From Elephas maximus indicus (lineage: Eukaryota > Chordata > Mammalia > Proboscidea > Elephantidae): 64,000 nucleotides of DNA. Location: NCBI RefSeq assembly GCF_024166365.1, contig NC_064822.1, positions 142,110,823 through 142,174,822 on the forward strand, given 5' to 3'. The notes beneath the pieces are model-generated. The model searched no databases, was not told the origin of the DNA, and worked only from the letters and a program-made list of their open reading frames with translations. Positions 46,265 to 57,801 of this stretch are shown here, in pieces. Every line of letters starts with the position of its first letter. Position 1 is the first letter of the stretch. The translations under genes were made by a program, and so were the position numbers.

Positions 46265-46790
46265 AGGTTTACAAATCAAACAGAAAATATCAAGACTTTT
46301 ATTTGTTCGCTGTTACTGTGACAATAATGCAGGTAAGAGGCAAAAGAGAAAGGCACTGGCTTCTCAGTGTTCCATTTTCCCCCACAGAACAACACCAGAC
46401 AAGGGTCAGGTGACATGTAGTACAACTGGGAAATCACCTTGCTGTGGAGGAGCCCTGAACAAAAGCCCCTTGCCTTTTTACGGAATGGAGGGGGAGCAAA
46501 GGGGGAAGGGTTAAGACTGGAAAAGTGCTGAGCAGTGAAAAGTGCCTCAGCTGAGGACTCCAATAAAAATGGAAGCACCTGGGTGAGCTATGAATGCAGC
46601 TAGGGATATAAACATGGGTGTGGGGGGTACACGGTGGGGATGGGATGGGGCGGGGGTGGGGACTCGGTCCCTGATTGCAACTCCCTCCACAAAGCTACAA
46701 TGCACTGGGTGTGCATGAAGTCTGGTATAGGGAGGGCAGCTTCTCCCCATGAAGCCTGCCCGGCATAGCCTTATAATTGCCTATGATTGG
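46265..46790 (-). pseudogene. GC-rich block, possible 3'-UTR retrocopy (origin not recognised)
   Basis: About 520 bp of G+C-richer sequence breaks the AT-rich L1M. On the minus strand it ends with AATAAA (complement at 46,298-46,303), about 20 nt before the boundary, as expected for a polyadenylated mRNA 3' end. No poly-A tail or clear target duplication is seen, and I do not recognise the parent. The open frames here (100 and 67 codons) show no domain. Confidence 0.3.
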
Positions 46791-47789
46791 GCCTGAAGGA
46801 TTACACAAGGATTTTGGTCTAGAGTTGGCCTCTTCAATTATGTGAATTGTTGTTTCACTTTGTATATGTATTTAATTTTAATGTAATCAAGTGTATCAAA
46901 TTTTTTATATGGTTTAATTTTTGAGTTTTAAAATTTTTTACTTTACCATTAGATCAAAGAGATAGCTTCCTACATTTTATTAAAAATTTTAAGATTTTGC
47001 TTTTCATATTGAGGCCTATAACTTTCCTGGAATTTCTGCATATGGGGTGGGGTAATTATTTTTTATGTAGATAACCAGCTTTCCCAACAATTCTTTCCCT
47101 AATGATTTTTAATACTACATTTGCCATTTATTAAGTTCCCATGTAAGTCTGGGTTTATTTCGTAGCTCTGTGTTCTTCTCCATTTATTTTTCTATTCTTG
47201 AGCAAATGCAACAGTTTTAAAATACTGTGGTTTTATAATGTCTTGTTAGTTCACAGGGTAAAATTTCACCTTATTCTGAGTGTTCAAAATTGCCTTGGCT
47301 ATTTTTGGCACTTAGCTCACCCATACAATTTTTTTTTTTATCCCAGGACTCAAAATCTTAACCTCTGAGCAATAATGTTGTCCTTAAATCCCTCATTTTC
47401 TACTTTTTTAATTGGTCTTGTACCCTGAGGTGTTGCTAAATTCTTAGTTCTTGTAGTTGTTTTGTATACTTTGGAATTTTCAATGTAAATATTGTATCAT
47501 CTGCAAATACAGTTGTATTTCCTTTCCAATATGTCTTTTGTTTATTTTGCCTTAACACACTAGCTGGAGCCTCCAGTATGATGTTAAATGGAAGGGGTAG
47601 GGGGGCATCTACTACTTGTACCTGATCTTAGGGGGAAAGCATTCAATATTTCACCATTAGATTAGCTGTAGGCTTTTAATTGATGCCCTTTACCAGACTG
47701 AGGAAGTTTCTTTCTATTCCTAATTTCCTCCTATCCAGTTTGCAGAGTTGCTGATGTGGCACGATGGCGCAGGATGGTGCTGATGTGAG

Positions 47790-47878
47790 GATGGCACAGG
47801 ACCAGGCAGTGTTTTGTTCTGTTGTGCACAGGGTCACTATGAGTCAAAACCGACACTTAACAACGGTTTGCTTAGAGT
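47790..47878 (+). mobile_element. RTE 3'-end fragment
   Basis: 'aggaccaggcagtgttttgt' and 'tctgttgtgcacagggtcac' match the RTE 3' end at 23,715-23,755, followed by the SINE-like 'tatgagtcaaaaccgac'. Confidence 0.75.
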
Positions 47879-48439
47879 TTTAAATTATGAATGGGTGTTT
47901 TATTTTGTTAAATGCTTTTTCTGCATCTATTGAAATGATTGTTTTCTGCTTTTATTCTGTTAATACGGTGAATTACATTGGTTTTCAAATGTATAAACCA
48001 CATTTGGTTATGATGACTTACCTTTTTATATATTGCTTGACTTCATGGGCATTATTGTGTTAAAGTTTTTTTGTATCCAAATTAATGAGGGGTATTGGCC
48101 TTTAATTATCTTTTCTTGTAAAATGTATTAGGTTTTGGTATCAGGGTTATGCTGGCCTCATAAAATATATTGGGAAGTGTTCCCTTCTCTGTTTTCTGAT
48201 TTTGAAAACCTTATTTCTTCCTTAATTTTTGATAGGTATTCATCCTGGAAGCCATCTGGGCCTTTAGTTTCTGTGAATTACAGCTAGTCTAAAATCTGTC
48301 CTTGATAAAGGTTGTACACTACGTCAGCTTGGCTAAGTTGGAATTACACTTCAAAGAATCCCTCAGTAATAGTCTTTGAAAAATGTGAGTTAAAAACAGA
48401 AACAAAACCCTTAAATTCAACTCGGTCCAAATGATCTAG

Positions 48440-48700
48440 ATTTGAAAACTACAGGCCAGTAGTTCTCAATTTTAGCTTGTATCATAATCACTTAAAGGTT
48501 TATTTTGTTCATAGTACCTGTTACCTCCTAAAATAATGTATAATTGTTTATTTCCAATTTCCCTGCTTCTTGAATGTAACCTCCCCAAAGCAGGGATTTT
48601 ATTATTTTTGTCTCTTTGGCATATGCATGTATCTCCACCACCATAAAAAGTGCCTAAACATATTAAGTGCTAACAAGAACTTGCTGAATGACAGATGATG
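48440..48700 (+). mobile_element. MER5-like piece followed by an L2 3' end
   Basis: 'ccagtagttctcaattttag' (48,456) begins a MER5-like terminus. From about 48,505 L2 blocks follow: 'taacctccccaaagcaggga' and 'gtgcctaaacatattaagtg'. Both diverged. Confidence 0.5.
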
Positions 48701-50814
48701 TCTGCAGGAATTAGAATTTTATATTTAGTATCTTAAAATAAAAGATTTCCTTAAAAATCTAGACACTAGCCAAAATTTTTCTTCTAAAAAAATATATATG
48801 TCACAATTTAATTATTCAGATTTACTCTTTCCTCTTTAAGACATTCACTAAATACCTACTATGTGCAGGCATTGTGCTACGTGCTGAAAAAGAAGACTCT
48901 GTCCTTTCAAGAATATCCTAATATAGGAAAAAGCTTTAAAAAAAAAAGTTTTTTAAGCCAGAAAAACAAGATGTGTGGGGTCAGGTATGTAAAAAAAATT
49001 GACTAAAATTAGCTCCCTTCCCTTCTGACTCTCCCACTACAAGTCTCAGTAAAGCAAGCAGTAGACACGTGGTGCAGGATAGCATGCTGTTAAGACTGAG
49101 ATGGGCCAGAATTTAGCTTTCAGACAAAAGGGATCACAGATTATAAAACTCTTATGCAGAAGACCATTATGTAACAGTTAGTCTGACCTACAGACTGATA
49201 AATAGCCCAGATGATGTCAGCATACTTTATGAGAAGCATTATGTAAACCTTATAAGCTGCCAAAATTAGTGATAATCCTGACATTCTAACAACTAAAAAT
49301 TTTAGTTAAAACAGGAAATATTTAGTAATTAACACTATTAAAATATTTACTAGCCCACACTTATCACCACCTTTACTGTGGCAAACACATTTTGTATGTC
49401 ACATCAATAAACTACCCTCAAAATATATTTGCTGCTTTTTGTATTTCCTTCTCTCTCCCTCTCTGGTAACAGAAATTGGGATTTGTAAATGGATCAGACT
49501 CACAGGAGTAGCGGGTCAGTGTTCCTGGAATCCTTCAGGGCAGATATGGTGGTAAGGTCACATAGGTGAAGTTTCTCCTTCCCAAAGTTTGAAGAGTCCT
49601 TCAAAATCCACCTCTTAAATCGTTCTCCCTTTCTGGTCTCAGAGTGAAAAATTAGGTTTATGGTAACTGGGTAAATAATTCCATAATTTTGCTTTAATAT
49701 ATTCTACAAAGAAATAATACTGTAAGCTCTTTTAATGCTAGATTATCCGGAAACACCATTTATAGACATTCATCAAAAGATCTCTGATTAGCAAAAGTTA
49801 CATTCCAAGTTATCTTTTATAAGAGCCATAAGGTTAATGTTAATTTCTTCAAAGTAATAATAATTAGATTTGTTGAGAATCTACCCACTTAGATCCAAGA
49901 AATATACTTGTAAAATGGTGAAACCAGAGTTTACACCCAGATCTAACTGAAGCCAAAGCTTTTTCTACCATGTCAAGTGTTCAAATAAACAGTGCCTTGT
50001 GGGTTGTGCTAAGGTGCTTTATGTATCTACAAATTTTGATATGAAGTTTGCGAAAATGTTTTAGATTTTATTTAAAAACCGTAATAAAAAACTTTACTCA
50101 AATGTATACAAAATTGGAAAAATTAATGCACTCACTTGCACTGCCAAGTTATTTTTGTGTGGGGCTTAAACTAACATTTGTGTACTAATATTTGATTTTG
50201 GCATTGTTGAGGAAGGTAGTACCGTATTTAAAATTCAGGCCAACACATAATCACTCACATAAAATGGTACACTACTACAGTATGTTATAAAAAAAGCACA
50301 TTTAATAATAAAAGCGCAGGTCAGGTGCATCTGCTCAGCATGTTCTGGTCATAACCTAAGGACTATACAGTAACAAGTGAGGGTGTGATGCTGCTGTCAT
50401 GACACTTCTTACAGAGTGCTTAAGTTTTGAGTACTTTATTGGGACAGAAGCCAAATCTATGAATTATCGTAAACACAAATTTAGTCTGTATTCTATATTG
50501 GGATTCCACGTTTTCACTGGCAAAAAATCTATTAAAGCCACAGCACTATCAGCCTGTCTTAATAGAAATACAAAAGGTTCTTGGGTATTAAGTGGCTTAG
50601 AGCTCTGGTCATCAATTTAAAAATCCATTTCTAAAGAATGCAAAAATAACTTCTTTTTCACATGGGTTATTATGAAAATCTTTTACAAACTTATGATAGA
50701 CTATTGGGCACAGACAGAATTTGCACCATGGAATCACCTGGCTGCTTGAGCACTAGAGCATTTGTCAATCTAAAAATAAAAAAAACCCTTACAGGGCAAA
50801 GTGGTATTTAGTAA
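48701..50814. other. No gene seen; largely single-copy-like
   Basis: One antisense L2 tail near 48,840-48,885 ('cactaaatacctactatgtg'). Otherwise AT-rich sequence with no recognised repeat, RNA gene or coding frame. Confidence 0.4.
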
Positions 50815-51456
50815 GGGAGTTCTGTTGTTGTTAGTTGCTGTTGAGTCAGTTCTGACTCATAGTAATCCTCTGTACAAGAGAATGAAACAGTGCCTGGTCC
50901 TGCCCCATCCTCCCAATCATTGCTATGTTTGGGCCCACTGTTGTAGCCACTATGTCAACCGTCTCATTGGGGGTCTTCCTCTTTTTCGCTGACTCTCTAC
51001 TTCAGCAAGCATGATGTCCTTCTACTGATAACACATCCAAAGTACATAAGAAATCTCGCCACCCTCGCTTCCAAGGAGCACTCTAGCTATACTTCTTCCA
51101 AGAAAAACTTGTTCATTGTCCTGACAGTCCATGGTATATTCAATACTCTTTGCCAACACCATAATTCAAACGCACCTTCTTTGGTCTTCCTTATTCACTG
51201 TCCAGCTTTCCCATGGATATGAGATGACTGAAAATATCATGGCTTGGGTCAGGCACACCTTACTCCTCAAAGTGACATTTTCGTTTCCAACACTTTAAAG
51301 AGGACTTTTGCAACAGATCTGCCCAATAAAATGCATCTTTTGATTTCTTGACTGCTGCTTCCATGGGCGTTGATTGTGGATCCAAGTAAAATGAAATCCT
51401 TGACAACTTCAACCTTTTCTCCATTTATTGTGATGTTGCTTACTGGTCCAGTTGTG

Positions 51457-51465
51457 AGGAATTTT
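51457..51465 (+). repeat. Target-site duplication of L1#2, left copy
   Basis: AGGAATTTT, repeated exactly at 58,831-58,839. The RTE at 22.7 kb shows the uninterrupted site, confirming that L1#2 was inserted here. Confidence 0.93.
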
Positions 51466-52477
51466 TTTTTTTTTTTTTTTTATAATAACTTTTATTAAGC
51501 TTCAAGTGAACGTTTACAAATCCAATCAGTCTGTCACATATAAGTTTACATACATCTCACTCCCTACTCCCACTTACTCTCCCCGTCTTGAGTCAGCCCT
51601 TTCAGGCTCTCCTTTCTTGACAATTTTGCCGGCTTCCCTCTCTCTCTATCCTCCCATCCCCCCTCCAGGCAAGAGTTGCCAACACAATCTCAAGTGTCCA
51701 CCTGATATAATTAGCTCACTCTTCATCAGCATCTCTCTCCCACCCGCTGACCAGTCCCTTTCATTTCTGAAGAGTTGTCTTCGGGGATGGTTCCTGTCCT
51801 GTGTCAGCTGAAGGTCTGGGGAGCATGGCCGCCGGGATTCCTCCAGTCTCAGTCAGACCATTAAGTTTGGTCTTGTTATGAGAATTTGGGGTCTGCATCC
51901 CACTGATCTCCTGCTCCCTCAGGGGTCCTCTGCTGAGCTCCCTGTCAGGGCAGTCATCGATTGTGGCCGGGCACCAACTAGTTCTTCTGGTCTCAGGATG
52001 ATGTAGGTCTCTGGTTCATGTGGCCCTTTCTGTCTCTTGGGCTCTTAGTTGTCATGTGGGCTTGGTGTTCTTCATTTTCCTTTGCTCCAGGTGGGTTGAG
52101 ACCAATTGCTGCATCTTAGATGGCTGCTTGTTAGCATTTAAGACCCCAGACGCCACATTTCGAAGTGGGATGCAGAATGATTTCATAATAGAATTATTTT
52201 GCCAATTGACTTAGAAGTCCCCGCAAACCATGTTCCCCAGACCCCCGCGCTTGCTCCGCTGACCTTTGAAGCATTCATTTTATCCCGGAAACTTCTTTGC
52301 TTTTGGTCCAGTCCAATTGAGCTGACCTTCCATGTATTGAGTGTTGTCTTTCCCTTCACCTAAAGCAGTTCTTATCTACTGATTAATCAATAAAAAACCC
52401 TCTCCCACCCTCCCTCCCTCCCCCCCTCGTAACCACAAAAGTATGTGTTCTTCTCAGGTTTACTATTTCTCAAGATC

Positions 52478-55400
52478 TTATAATAGTGGTCTTATACAAT
52501 ATTTGTCCTTTTGCCTCTGACTAATTTCGCTCAGCATAATGCCTTCCAGGTTCCTCCATGTTATGAAATGTTTCAGAGATTCGTCACTGTTCTTTATCGA
52601 TGCGTAGTATTCCATTGTGTGAATATACCACAATTTATTTACCCATTCATCCGTTGATGGACACCTTGGTTGCTTCCAACTTTTTGCTATTGTAAACAGA
52701 GCTGCAATAAACATGGGTGTGCATATATCTGTTTGTATGAAGGCTCTTGTATCTCTAGGGTATATTCCTAGGAGTGGGATTTCTGGGTTGTATGGTAGTT
52801 CTATTTCTAACTGTTTAAGATAACGCCAGATAGATTTCCAAAGTGGTTGTACCATTTTACATTCCCACCAGCAGTGTATGAGAGTTCCAATCTCTCCGCA
52901 GCCTCTCCAACATTTATTATTTTGTGTTTTTTGGATTAATGCCAGCCTTGCTGGTGTGAGATGGAATCTCATCGTAGTTTTAATTTGCATTTCTCTAATG
53001 GCTAATGATCGAGAGCATTTTCTCATGTATCTGTTGGCTGCCTGAATATCTTCTTTAGTGAAATGTGTGTTCATATCCTTTGCCCACTTCTTGATTGGGT
53101 TGTTTGTCTTTTTGTGGTTGAGTTTTGACAGAATCATGTAGATTTTAGAGATCAGGCGCTGGTCGGAGATGTCATAGCTGAAAATTCTTTCCCAATCTGT
53201 AGGTGGTCTTTTTACTCTTTTGGTGAAGTCTTTAGATGAGCATAGGTGTTTGATTTTTAGGAGCTCCCAGTTATCGGGTTTCTCTTCATCATTTTTGGTA
53301 ATGTTTTGTATTCTGTTTATACCTTGTATTAGGGCTCCTAGGGTTGTCCCAATTTTTTCTTCCATGATCTTTATCGTTTTAGTCTTTATGTTTAGGTCTT
53401 TGATCCACTTGGAGTTAGTTTTTGTGCATGGTGTGAGGTATGGGTCCTGTTTCATTTTTTTGCAAATGGATATCCAGTTATGCCAGCACCATTTGTTAAA
53501 AAGGCTATCTTTTCCCCAGTTAATTGACACTGGTCCTTTGTCAAATATCAGCTGCTCATACGTGGATGGATCTATGTCTGGGTTCTCAATTCTGTTCCAT
53601 TGGTCTATGTGTCTGTTGTTGTACCAATACCAGGCTGTTTTGACTACTGTGGCTGTATAATAGTTTCTGAAGTCAGGTAAGGTGAGGCCTCCCACTTTCT
53701 TCTTCTTTTTCAGTAGTGCTTTGCTTATCCGGGGCTTCTTTCCGTTCCATATGAAATTGGTGATTTGTTTCTCTATCCCCTTAAAATATGACATTGGAAT
53801 TTGGATCGGAAGTGCGTTAAATGTATAGATGGCTTTTGGTAGAATAGACATTTTTACTATGTTAAGTCTTCCTATCCATGAGCAAGGTATGTTTTTCCAC
53901 TTAAGTATGTCCTTTTGAATTTCTTGTAGTAGAGCTTTGTAGTTTTCTTTGTATAGGTCTTTTACATCCTTGGTAAGATTTATTCCTAAGTATCTTATCT
54001 TCTTGGGGGCTATTGTGAATGGTATTGATTTGGTTATTTCCTCTTCGGTGTTCTTTTTGTTGATGTAGAGGAATCCAAGTGATTTTTGTATGTTTATTTT
54101 ATAACCTGAGACTCTGCCAAACTCTTCTATTAGTTTCAGTAGTTTTCTGGAGGATTCCTTAGGGTTTTCTGTGTATATAATCATGTCATCTGCAAATAGT
54201 GATAACTTTACTTCTTCCTTGCCAATCCGGATACCTTTTATTTCTTTGTCTAGCCTGATTGCCCTGGCTAAGACTTCCAACACGATGTTGAATAAGAGCG
54301 GTGATAAAGGGCATCCTTGTCTGGTTCCCGTTCTCAAGGGAAATGCTTTCAGGTTCTCTCCATTTAGAGTGACATTGGCTGTTGGCTTTGCATAGATGCC
54401 CTTTATTATGTTGAGGAATTTTCCTTCAATTCCTATTTTGGTAAGAGTTTTTATCATGAATGGGTGTTGGACTTTGTCAAATGCCTTTTCTGCATCAATT
54501 GATAAGATCATGTGGTTTTTGTCTTTTGTTTTATTTATGTGATGGATTACATTAATGGTTTTTCTGATATTAAACCAGCCTTGCATACCTGGTATAAATC
54601 CCACTTGATCAGGGTGAATTATTTTTTTGATGTGTTGTTGGATTCTATTGGCTAGAATTTTGTTGAGGATTTTTGCATCAATGTTCATGAGGGATATAGG
54701 TCTATAATTTTCTTTTTTTGTAATGTCTTTACCTGGTTTTGGTATCAGGGAGATGGTGGCTTCATAGAATGAGTTGGGTAGTATTCCGTCATTTTCTATG
54801 CTTTGGAATACCTTTAGTAGTAGTGGTGTTAACTCTTCTCTGAAAATTTGGTAGAACTCTGCAGTGAAGCCGTCCGGGCCGGGACTTTTTTTTGTTGGGA
54901 GTTTTTTGATTACCGTTTCAATCTCTTTTTTTGTTATGGGTCTATTTAGTTGTTCTACTTCTGAATGTGTTAGTTTAGGTAGGTAGTGTTTTTCCAGGAA
55001 TTCATCCATTTCTTCTAGGTTTTCAAATTTGTTAGAGTACAATTTTTCATAATAATCTGAAATGATTCTTTTAATTTCATTTGGTTCTGTTGTGATGTGG
55101 TCCTTCTCATTTCTTATTCGGGTTATTTGTTTCCTTTCCTGTATTTCTTTAGTCAGTCTAGCCAATGGTTTATCAATTTTGTTAATTTTTTCAAAGAACC
55201 AGCTTTTGGCTTTGTTAATTCTTTCAATTGTTTTTCTGTTCTCTAATTCATTTAGTTCAGCTCTAATTTTTATTATTTGTTTTCTTCTGGTGCCTGATGG
55301 ATTCTTTTGTTGCTCACTTTCTATTTGTTCAAGTTGTAGGGACAGTTCTCTGATTTTGGCTCTTTCTTCTTTTTGTATGTGTGCATTTATTGATATAAAT

Positions 55401-56294
55401 TGGCCTCTGAGCACTGCTTTTGCTGTGTCCCAGAGGTTTTGATAGGAAGTATTTTCATTCTCGTTGCTTTCTATGAATTTCCTTATTCCCTCCTTGATGT
55501 CTTCTATAACCCAGTCTTTTTTCAGGAGGGTATTGTTCATTTTCCAAGTATTTGATTTCTTTTCCCTCGTTTTTCTGTTATTGATCTCTAGTTTTATTGC
55601 CTTGTGATCTGAGAAGATGCTTTGTAATATTTCGATGTTTTGGACTCTGCAAAGGTTTGTTTTATGTCCTAATATGTGGTCTATTCTAGAGAATGTTCCA
55701 TGTGCGCTGGAAAAAAAAGTATATTTTGCAGCAGTTGGGTGGAGAGTTCTGTATAAGTCAATGAGGTCAAGTTGGTTGATTGTTGTAATTAGATCTTCCG
55801 TGTCTCTATTGAGCTTCTTGCTGGATGTCCTGTCCTTCTCCGAAAGTGGTGTGTTGAAGTCTCCTACTATAATTGTGGAGGTATCTATCTCGCTTTTCAG
55901 TTCTGTTAAAATTTGATTTATGTATCTTGCAGCCCTGTCATTGGGTGCGTAAATATTTAATATGGTTATGTCTTCCTGATCAATTGTCCCTTTTATCATT
56001 ATATAGTGTCCTTCTTTATCCTTTGTGGTGGATTTAAGTCTAAAGTCTATTTTGTCAGAAATTAATATTGCTACTCCTCTTCTTTTTTGCTTATTGTTTG
56101 CTTGATATACTTTTTTTCCATCCTTTGAGTTTTAGTTTATTTGAGTCTCTAAGTCTAAGGTGTGTCTCTTGTAGGCAGCATATAGATGGATCGTGTTTCT
56201 TTATCCAGTCTGTGACTCTCTGTCTCTTTATTGGTGCATTTAGTCCATTTACATTCAGGGTAATTATAGATAAGTAAGTTTTTAGTGCTGTCAT
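52478..56294 (-). pseudogene. L1#2 ORF2 (endonuclease/reverse transcriptase), one frameshift
   Basis: The ATG at 56,294 starts the endonuclease (TYLSIITLNVNGLNAPI, CCLQETHL). After about 66 codons the frame is lost at an A7 tract (56,110-56,117) carrying one extra base. The remaining about 1,200 codons are open: endonuclease DFNTPLS and SDHKAI, reverse transcriptase with [28 protein letters not shown] and catalytic FADD (54,185-54,196), then the cysteine motif [19 protein letters not shown] and the C-terminal end at 52,478. Expected total is about 1,271 residues, normal for L1 ORF2. It is disabled as it stands by this single lesion, unless that is an assembly error. Confidence 0.93.
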
Positions 56295-56557
56295 TTTGAT
56301 GCCTTTTTATGTGTGTTGTTGACAATTTCATTTTTCCACATACTTTTTTGTGCTGAGGCGTTTTTCTTAGTAAATTGTGAGATCCTCATTTTCATAGTGT
56401 TTGACTTTATGTTAGTTGAGTCGTTACGTTTTTCTTGGTTTTTGTCTTGAGTTATAGAGTTGTTATACCTTTTTGTGGTTACCTCATTATATACCCCTAT
56501 TTTTCTAAGTAAAAACCTAACTTGTATTGTTCTATATCGCCTTGTATCACTCTCCAT
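56291..56557 (-). other. Inter-ORF small open frame overlapping the ORF2 start
   Basis: 88 residues from the ATG at 56,557 (MESDTRRYRTIQVRF) to ...NNTHKKASK, ending in the ATGA overlap with ORF2. Homologous to the 84-residue frame in L1#1; the length difference is four codons (DKNQ region). No domain recognised. It could be a real peptide, a reinitiation device for ORF2, or a chance frame. Confidence 0.35.
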
Positions 56558-56753
56558 ATGGCAGTTCAATGCCTCCTGTATTTAGTCCCTCTTTTTGATT
56601 ATTGTGATCTTTTACCTATTGACTTCCATGATTCCCTGTTATGTGTATTTTTTTTTTTAATTAATCTTAATTTGTTTGTTTTTGTGATTTCCCTATTTGA
56701 GTTGATATCAGGACGTTCTGTTTTGTGACCTTGTGTTGTGCTGATATCTGATA

Positions 56754-57770
56754 TTATTGGTTCTCTGACCAAACAATATCCTTTAGTATTTCTTGTAGCT
56801 TTGGTTTGGTTTTTGCAAATTCTCTAAACTTGTGTTTGTCTGTAAATATCTTAATTTCGCCTTCATATTTCAGAGAGAGTTTTGCTGGATATATGATCCT
56901 TGGCTGGCAGTTTTTCTCCTTCAGTGTTCTGTATATGTCGTCCCATTCCCTTCTTGCCTGCATGGTTTCTGCTGAGTAGTCAGAACATATTCTTATTGAT
57001 TCTCCCTTGAAGGAAACCTTTCTTTTCTCCCTGGCTGCTTTTAAAATTTTCTGTTTATCTTTGGTTTTGGTGAGTTTGATGATAATATGTCTTGGTGTTT
57101 TTCTTTTTGGATCAATCTTAAATGGGGTTCGATGAGCATCTTGGATAGATATCCTTTCGTCTTTCATGATGTCAGGGAAGTTTTCTGTCAGAAGTTCTTC
57201 AACTATTTTCTCTGTGTTTTCTGTCCCTCCTCCCTGTTCTGGGACTCCAATCACCCGCAGGTTATCCTTCTTGATAGAGTCCCACATAATTCTTAGGGTT
57301 TCTTCATTTTTTTTAATTCTTTTATCTGATTTTTTTTCAGCTATGTTGGTGTTAATTCCCTGGTCCTCCAGATGTCCCAGTCTGCATTCTAATTGCTCGA
57401 GTCTGCTCCTCTGACTTCCTATTACGTTGTCTAATTCTGTTATTTTATTGTTAATCTTTTGGATTTCTACATGTTGTCTCTCTATGGATTCTTGCAACTT
57501 ATTAATTTTTCCAGTATGTTCTTGAATAATCTTTTTGAGTTCTTCAACAGTTTTATCAGTGTGTTCCTTGGCTTTTTCTGCAGATATCCTAATTTCATTT
57601 GTGATATCATTAAGCATTCTGTAAATTAGTTTTTTATATTCTGTATCTGATAATTCCAAAATTGTATCTTCATTTGGGAAAGATTTTGATTCTTTTGTTT
57701 GGGGGGTTGGAGAAGCTGTCCCGGTCTGCTTCTTTAAGTGGTTTGATATGGATTGTTGTCTCCGAGCCAT
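56754..57770 (-). CDS. L1#2 ORF1 protein (ORF1p), intact frame
   Basis: 338 residues, ATG at 57,770 (MARRQQSISNHLKKQTGTAS). It has a polar N-terminus, a coiled coil (KTVEELKKIIQEHTGKINKL onward to about residue 150), then RRM and C-terminal domains (RVIGVPEQGGGTENTEKIVE, ISIQDAHRTPFKIDPK, PRHIIIKLTKTKDKQKILK, ESIRICSDYSAETMQARREW). It is slightly longer than the L1#1 protein because of a two-residue difference around EKKSDKRIKKNEE. ORF1p binds L1 RNA as a trimer. The upstream codon (GTG) is not a plausible start. Confidence 0.9.
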   Translation of the reverse strand: MARRQQSISNHLKKQTGTASPTPQTKESKSFPNEDTILELSDTEYKKLIYRMLNDITNEIRISAEKAKEHTDKTVEELKKIIQEHTGKINKLQESIERQHVEIQKINNKITELDNVIGSQRSRLEQLECRLGHLEDQGINTNIAEKKSDKRIKKNEETLRIMWDSIKKDNLRVIGVPEQGGGTENTEKIVEELLTENFPDIMKDERISIQDAHRTPFKIDPKRKTPRHIIIKLTKTKDKQKILKAAREKRKVSFKGESIRICSDYSAETMQARREWDDIYRTLKEKNCQPRIIYPAKLSLKYEGEIKIFTDKHKFREFAKTKPKLQEILKDIVWSENQ

Positions 57771-57801
57771 CACTGGGAAACTAGTTTTTCCAGAAAATCC
57801 G

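Larger units (their letters stand above)
45510..48280 (-). mobile_element. Old L1M, ORF2 region, carrying several insertions
   Basis: Antisense ORF2/3' blocks: 'ccatttgctctacattctca' (45,541), 'gttttaatttgcatttcatt' (46,052), 'tgaggcctataactttcctg' (47,012), 'tgtatcatctgcaaatacag' (47,493) and 'ttttggtatcagggttatgc' (48,132). It is interrupted by an L1 3'-end fragment, a GC-rich block and an RTE tail. No usable frame. Confidence 0.75.

Noticed and set aside
53220-53660. Plus-strand frames of 74-146 codons within 8.0-11.4 kb and 53.2-57.4 kb
   Set aside because: These are antisense shadows of L1 ORF2 and ORF1, not independent genes.
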